Positions 59,423 through 64,000 of a DNA stretch of 64,000 nucleotides are shown piece after piece. A model generated the notes under the pieces. It searched no databases and was not told the DNA's origin. It worked only from the letters and a program-made list of their open reading frames with translations. The position numbers were made by a program, and so were the translations under genes. The DNA is from an uncultured Clostridia bacterium (GTDB taxonomy: Bacteria > Bacillota > Clostridia > Christensenellales > Aristaeellaceae), in NCBI GenBank assembly GCA_946408995.1, contig CAMJUL010000001.1:51926-115925 (forward strand), read 5' to 3'. Each line of letters starts with the position of its first letter. Position 1 is the stretch's first letter.

Positions 59423-61105
59423 TCAGCGGGTGCTCAGGACTGATGGCTGAACGCTGTATGTTGATTGCTCACGCTCAATCTGTTGTTCGATTTGCATTTT
59501 CCTTTTTTCTTCTTCCAATAACCGTGCTGCCTCCCTTAAACTTTCTTTATATTTTTCAAAGCTGATCTTATCGTGAATTTCAGATCGAATATCCTCCCGT
59601 GCCTGCTGCTCCAATTCCGGGCGGATAACTTTTCGTATTTTGAGCAGGGAAGCTTGATCGTAATTCCTGGACTTAACGGCCAACTCAGTAAATCTCTGCT
59701 TTCCTTTTCTGATTTTGGAATCCAGTGCAGCGTTGATTGCTGTGATATGGTCATTTGAAGCTTCTTTTTCCGCAATCATGCGCTGAATCTCCTGAATGTC
59801 TTTTGCTTTTTCCCCACCCGCTTTTTGAAGGACAGCGTTCTCTTGCTCCTGTAAACTAATGATTTCGTAATCCAGACGGTCAATTTCATCAGAAAGCGTA
59901 TGTCGCTTCAAAAAACTCATGATCGGCAGAGCGTCCTTCTCTCTTTGAAGCCTATTTCTCGTTTTGATCTTTTCTTTGATCCTTCGCCGAATCAAGGTGT
60001 ATTCATCGCAAAGCCGCTTTGCCCAGGTAATATAGGCTTCGTTCTGCTCCAGCTTTGCTTGGTTATGCAGCTTCCCGTAAATGAAAACGATCACGTTTTT
60101 CCGAATCGTTTCCATCTCGCGGGCAATGCCTTCTATGGTCGGCTTTGCCGCCTGCATGAGTTTTTCCACCCATTCTTTCAGCTTGCGCAGGAGAGCGTTA
60201 TCCTTCCTGATTTGCCGGTTCAATTCGCACCTTTCAGATATGCCGCCTTCTTTCTCCAAAATTCGAGCGGCCGTTCCCTCATGGATAGTGGGCTGCTCGT
60301 CGATACCCCGTGCCGCGTTGCTGCGGTGGTCGATCCGTTCATCATGATCGGCGTTTTCCAAATGCCGATTGACCACGTCTGCCCACGCCGCCCGCCATTT
60401 CTCCAGTTGTTCCTCGCTGTTCCACCGTTCCGTGATGGGATTCTGCCGCCCGAATTTGGTACTCTTGGGATTCTTGCTGGCTCGGGCATAACCTTGGGCT
60501 TCAGCAGCAGACGGAGCCATGTATACCTTTTTCTTGCCGAAGAGATAAGGATACTGCTTCTCCCAGCCGTTTGCCTGTGCCACTTTGTATTCCGTACTGG
60601 TGAAGCCCTTTTCTTCCCCATTGCGGATACAAAGATATTCCTTTTCCGTCTTATTCTGCCAAGTCCCATCCTGGTTCAAAGGCCGAACGGTCAGCAGGAC
60701 GTGGGCGTGGGGATTTGTCCCGTCTGTATCATGGACGGCAACCTGCGCGCACATCCCATCCGAAACAAAATGCTCCTGAATAAACTCGGTCATGATGGCA
60801 ATCCATTCTTTCTTACTCAACTCAATCGGCAGGGCCAGAATCATTTCCCGCGCCAAACGGCTGTCCTTGGATTTCTCGGCGGCTTCCACCGCATTCCACA
60901 GCTTTTCCTTGTCCTGCCATTCCGCCGGTGCCATAGGAGGAAGGAATACCTGATCCCACACCAAGCCCTGTTTCTTCGTGTAATCGTGCTGAATCCCGTC
61001 GTAGTCATTATAAATGGCCGTACAACCGATATAAGCGGCAGCGGCACAGGCAGACCGGCCTTCTCCCCGCGTGATGATCTTGACTTCGTTATGGTAGATC
61101 GCCAT
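59423..61105 (-). CDS. MobA/MobL family relaxase
   Basis: MAIYHNEVKIITRGEGRSACAAAAYIGCTAIYNDYDGIQHDYTKKQGL; DTDGTNPHAHVLLTVRPL (HxH motif). Confidence 0.95.
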   Translation of the reverse strand: MAIYHNEVKIITRGEGRSACAAAAYIGCTAIYNDYDGIQHDYTKKQGLVWDQVFLPPMAPAEWQDKEKLWNAVEAAEKSKDSRLAREMILALPIELSKKEWIAIMTEFIQEHFVSDGMCAQVAVHDTDGTNPHAHVLLTVRPLNQDGTWQNKTEKEYLCIRNGEEKGFTSTEYKVAQANGWEKQYPYLFGKKKVYMAPSAAEAQGYARASKNPKSTKFGRQNPITERWNSEEQLEKWRAAWADVVNRHLENADHDERIDHRSNAARGIDEQPTIHEGTAARILEKEGGISERCELNRQIRKDNALLRKLKEWVEKLMQAAKPTIEGIAREMETIRKNVIVFIYGKLHNQAKLEQNEAYITWAKRLCDEYTLIRRRIKEKIKTRNRLQREKDALPIMSFLKRHTLSDEIDRLDYEIISLQEQENAVLQKAGGEKAKDIQEIQRMIAEKEASNDHITAINAALDSKIRKGKQRFTELAVKSRNYDQASLLKIRKVIRPELEQQAREDIRSEIHDKISFEKYKESLREAARLLEEEKRKMQIEQQIEREQSTYSVQPSVLSTR

Positions 61106-61384
61106 TTCGTTCCTCCCTCCTTTCTGGCTCCTCAGAGCCTTTTTCTGGTTTTCTTTCGCAAAAGAGAACGATGCCCGCAGGCATCCAGCCCCCGGCAAAG
61201 CTGCCAGTGGCAGGTTTGCCCAAGCAGTTGCAGGCATGAGCATCATGCCGGAATCTGCCGAAGGCAGAGGTCAACTGCACAGCCGATGCTCGTTCTGTCT
61301 CTGGCCAGAACGACATTGGCTGAAAGGCGTCCGCAGACGCCGCATCCCCCTCGGAGAGCGCACGGCCCGACCAACGGGAGGGAT

Positions 61385-61421
61385 ACCACCGCCCGAAGGG
61401 TGGTGAGTAAGTGCGCCCTTC
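61385..61421 (+). other. oriT with MobQ-type nic site TAAGTGCG/CCCT preceded by inverted repeat
   Basis: ACCACC GCCCGAAG GGTGGT hairpin then gag TAAGTGCGCCCTT; matches the RSF1010-family nic consensus; next to relaxase gene. Confidence 0.85.
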
Positions 61422-61470
61422 GGGAGATAAGAAACGGAGCGCCTCAGGTTACCCCGAAACGCCCCGTTCG

Positions 61471-61668
61471 TTAGTTCAGCTTACGTTCTAATTCGCGCTC
61501 CAACTCCGTCAAGTCCATTCCCACGGCAGTCGGAAACACCTTCTCCAGGATCGCTCCTTCCTGGATCAGCCGCCTCGTCCGGGCTTTCCGTTCCTTCACC
61601 CGATCACGAGCCTGGGCTTCTTCCAGCCGGTGTTGCGCTTGGAGCAATTTCTTCTCGTTTTCTGTCAT
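61471..61668 (-). CDS. DUF3847 family protein
   Basis: MTENEKKLLQAQHRLEEAQARDRVKERKARTRRLIQEGAILEKVFP. Confidence 0.8.
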   Translation of the reverse strand: MTENEKKLLQAQHRLEEAQARDRVKERKARTRRLIQEGAILEKVFPTAVGMDLTELERELERKLN

Positions 61669-61844
61669 AATCGTCAACTCCCTCTGTTGAAATGCTTGGT
61701 TTCTCTCCATATCGCAAGTCCTTTTCTGCTGATTTGCGATAAAACGGCAGAAAAAAAGCGACAATGTTTGTTCGGATGAAAAGTAACAGCGCCGCTTTCA
61801 AGAATCCTGCCAATTTGAGTTTGAAATATGCAGGATTGGCAGGA

Positions 61845-62279
61845 TCAGAAATTGTCGGCGAATGATAAAGCGTCATCCAGGGAGGCTTCCTGCTTGTTGT
61901 TTTCGCTGGATGCTTCCTCGCTCTCCGGGGTAAAAGATTGCGGATTCACTGCAATCTGTTCGTTTCCGGCCGCTGATTGAAGCAGACCAATGAGCGTATT
62001 CAGAATCACCATCGGCATGGCCTCCTTCGCGCCTTTCTCCACCGTGTCTAATACCGATTGCAGAAAAGCATCTTCCTTCTCTCGGGTTTCCAGGTAGGGG
62101 TCAGCTTCTGCCCGTTCTGCTCTCCCAAAATAATCGTTGACCGCTATCACCACCGCCCGGCTGTATGATTTATACTTCTTCCGATCCATACGCTGTAAAT
62201 GCTCCCAGGCTTCCCGATCATCCGGATTTGCCAGGTTCAGCCGGATATTGGTATTGATCGTTTCTCGTTCCTTCACCAT
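61845..62279 (-). CDS. ParR-like plasmid segregation adaptor (putative)
   Basis: NIRLNLANPDDREAWEHLQRMDRKKYKSYSRAVVIAVNDYF, immediately downstream of and coupled to a ParM-like gene. Confidence 0.55.
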   Translation of the reverse strand: MVKERETINTNIRLNLANPDDREAWEHLQRMDRKKYKSYSRAVVIAVNDYFGRAERAEADPYLETREKEDAFLQSVLDTVEKGAKEAMPMVILNTLIGLLQSAAGNEQIAVNPQSFTPESEEASSENNKQEASLDDALSFADNF

Positions 62280-63226
62280 ACGGCAATCCCTGCCTTCGCC
62301 AGTTTCCGCTTCGCCATCATCTCGTATCCTTTGGCGGCGGCACATACGTCGTCATTGATGATGACCCGTTTCGGATCGTATTCCGCAAAGCTCCGAATCA
62401 GGCAGGCACCGCCGCCTACCACAAACAACCGCATCAATTCCGGGTTGTACTCGTGTTCCCGCATCTTACGAAAAATGCCCTGCACATATGCTGCCGCCGT
62501 CTGTCGGATGGAAGCCAGAAACCTTTCGCTGATTTCCGCTGTTCCAAAGCGGAATACCCGCTCAATCACTGATTCGTCTGCTGCCACGCCGAATTGCTTC
62601 ATCAGGTTTTCTTTCACCGCCAGCATACATTGATTGACGCCATACTTTTCCGTATAGCATTTCTGCTCCTGGGGCATCCGGTCATTAATGTACATCACAT
62701 TCATGGTGCCGTTGCCTATATCCGCCAGCATGTTCACCCCGGAAAACTCTCCCAGCTTGTTTGCCACCGCCGCAAAGCCTTGAGGAAATACATCCGCGCC
62801 TACGAATTGGACGTGATAATCCCTTCCATTGAAAGAAAAGTCAGCCGCTTCATTTTTCAGTAGATACTTCCGAAAGCTCTCCCGCTGTTCCCGTACCCAG
62901 GTCAGGGGCAAGCCTGCGGCAATATGCACTTTTGCTGAGTACAACTTCCGAATATTCATTTCCCGCGCGATAGCTGCAAGAGTCAGGATATAGTAGTCCT
63001 CGTCCTGAATCTTGTCTGCGATAAACTCCTTGTGGCCCTCTCCGATCTTGAAGTACCGCCCCTGATAAACCAATAGATTGTTCTTGAAAGTCGGTTCGGA
63101 ATCATAGACCACCACGCCCGTCTTGAAACAAGTATTGACCGTTTTCATGTTCCCAAAGCCATGGTCAATTGCAGTGACCAGTACCTTTTCCTCTGTTCCA
63201 TAGTTGTTGTTCATTGTTTCTTTCAT
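62273..63226 (-). CDS. ParM/StbA-family actin-like protein
   Basis: DHGFGNMKTVNTCF; ADIGNGTMNVMYINDRMPQEQKCYTEKYGVNQCM; VVGGGACLI. Confidence 0.88.
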   Translation of the reverse strand: MKETMNNNYGTEEKVLVTAIDHGFGNMKTVNTCFKTGVVVYDSEPTFKNNLLVYQGRYFKIGEGHKEFIADKIQDEDYYILTLAAIAREMNIRKLYSAKVHIAAGLPLTWVREQRESFRKYLLKNEAADFSFNGRDYHVQFVGADVFPQGFAAVANKLGEFSGVNMLADIGNGTMNVMYINDRMPQEQKCYTEKYGVNQCMLAVKENLMKQFGVAADESVIERVFRFGTAEISERFLASIRQTAAAYVQGIFRKMREHEYNPELMRLFVVGGGACLIRSFAEYDPKRVIINDDVCAAAKGYEMMAKRKLAKAGIAVW

Positions 63227-63282
63227 ATGCTTTCCTTTCCGCCGTATAGATCGGCTTTCAAATTGATGTTTGGGTATAGAAA

Positions 63283-63316
63283 AAGCCGTCAGGCTTGAAA
63301 TCTTTCCTGACGGCTT
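63283..63316 (-). terminator. Rho-independent terminator
   Basis: AAGCCGTCAGG ... CCTGACGGCTT perfect 11-bp stem, T-run on minus strand. Confidence 0.8.
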
Positions 63317-63343
63317 GCCGAGGTTATGTATTTGTGCTATCCT

Positions 63344-63694
63344 TTATGTGAAGATGATCTCCCGGAAGATCACTTCTTCCGCTTGGGCTTTGCAAGCGTT
63401 CATGATGCCGACCCACCTCAGCTGATCGGCAGCTTTGAGCGCTTCTGTGGCTCCAGCAGCTTTCGCTAATGCGGGAACAATTGCTTCCAGCCTACTTTGG
63501 GCGGCGTCCTCCGTTTCGATCAAGTGTTCAAACAAGGTCCCGTTCTGAACCATGAGACCAAACAGAACCGGACGATGCTCCCGCAGATACTCCCTCCGCA
63601 TCCGGCCATACTTGCCGATAGAACGGGTGGTATCGAATCCAACTACGACATTGGGGATCAGGTAACCGTTCTCTTCGTGATAGGTGATATCCAT
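63344..63694 (-). CDS. TnpV-like transposon-encoded protein
   Basis: MDITYHEENGYLIPNVVVG...SIGKYGRMRREYLREHRPVLFGLMVQNGTLFEHLIETEDAAQSR. Confidence 0.75.
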   Translation of the reverse strand: MDITYHEENGYLIPNVVVGFDTTRSIGKYGRMRREYLREHRPVLFGLMVQNGTLFEHLIETEDAAQSRLEAIVPALAKAAGATEALKAADQLRWVGIMNACKAQAEEVIFREIIFT

Positions 63695-63949
63695 TCTGTA
63701 CCTCCTTGTTACTCTCCGATGCTTGATTTTACTCGATTTCTTTGCCATGAGCACTGCGGTCTGTCGGCTGTAAATCAAGCGGTTCAGAATGGTTCCTTAT
63801 CACCTCTTACTCCTGGCTGCCGGTTCGGATTCCTTCCCGGCCGGGAACATTCCTGAAGGCGGGCGTTTTGAACGCGAGGATGGGAACCGGGGCGGTTAGC
63901 CGGTCCGGCACATGCCCTTTCTATGGATCCCTGTTACCGCTTACGCTTA

Positions 63950-64000
63950 ATCGGGTAGGAGGGGGTGGCTAACCCCCGTCCTCCCACACCACCGCTCATG
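63950..64000 (-). mobile_element. 3' end of a group II intron (domain V/VI), remainder beyond the window
   Basis: Minus strand CATGAGCGGTGGTGTGGGAGGACGGGGGTTAGCCACCCCCTCCTACCCGAT, the usual ltrA-downstream DV/DVI sequence ending in CCCGAT. Confidence 0.75.

Noticed and set aside
59900-61474. 524-aa plus-strand ORF opposite mobA
   Set aside because: Antisense shadow of a confident MobA/MobL relaxase.

Overview
AT/GC-balanced to GC-rich Firmicutes-type (Clostridia-like) chromosomal window, with two very different parts. (1) About 1-36.1 kb looks like host chromosome. It has several Gram-positive polysaccharide-utilisation clusters: GH3, three GH43, GH78-like, GH115, an SGNH esterase, a GPH symporter, an LplABC-type ABC transporter, AraC regulators and UxaB. 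It also has a nickel-pincer-cofactor-type operon (DUF3842, ECF-S, LarC, P-loop kinase), metG and assorted housekeeping genes. (2) About 36.1 kb to the right edge looks like an integrated mobilizable element. Markers are a large serine recombinase at the left end, then at the right a MobA/MobL relaxase with a recognisable MobQ-type oriT (TAAGTGCG/CCCT), DUF3847, ParM/ParR-like genes, a TnpV-like gene and the 3' end of a group II intron running off the window. Between these markers sits a ~17 kb carbohydrate module: a DUF4965 glutaminase-like enzyme, two ABC transporters, a YesMN-type two-component system, GH105, GH130, an SGNH hydrolase, a LacI regulator and an FAD oxidoreductase. An imperfect ~76 bp direct repeat brackets this module. 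Interrupted genes include an amber-split solute-binding protein, a frameshifted anaerobic sulfatase maturase, and a zone of decayed gene fragments at 16.0-17.2 kb. All family calls come from reading the translations by eye; no database search was run.
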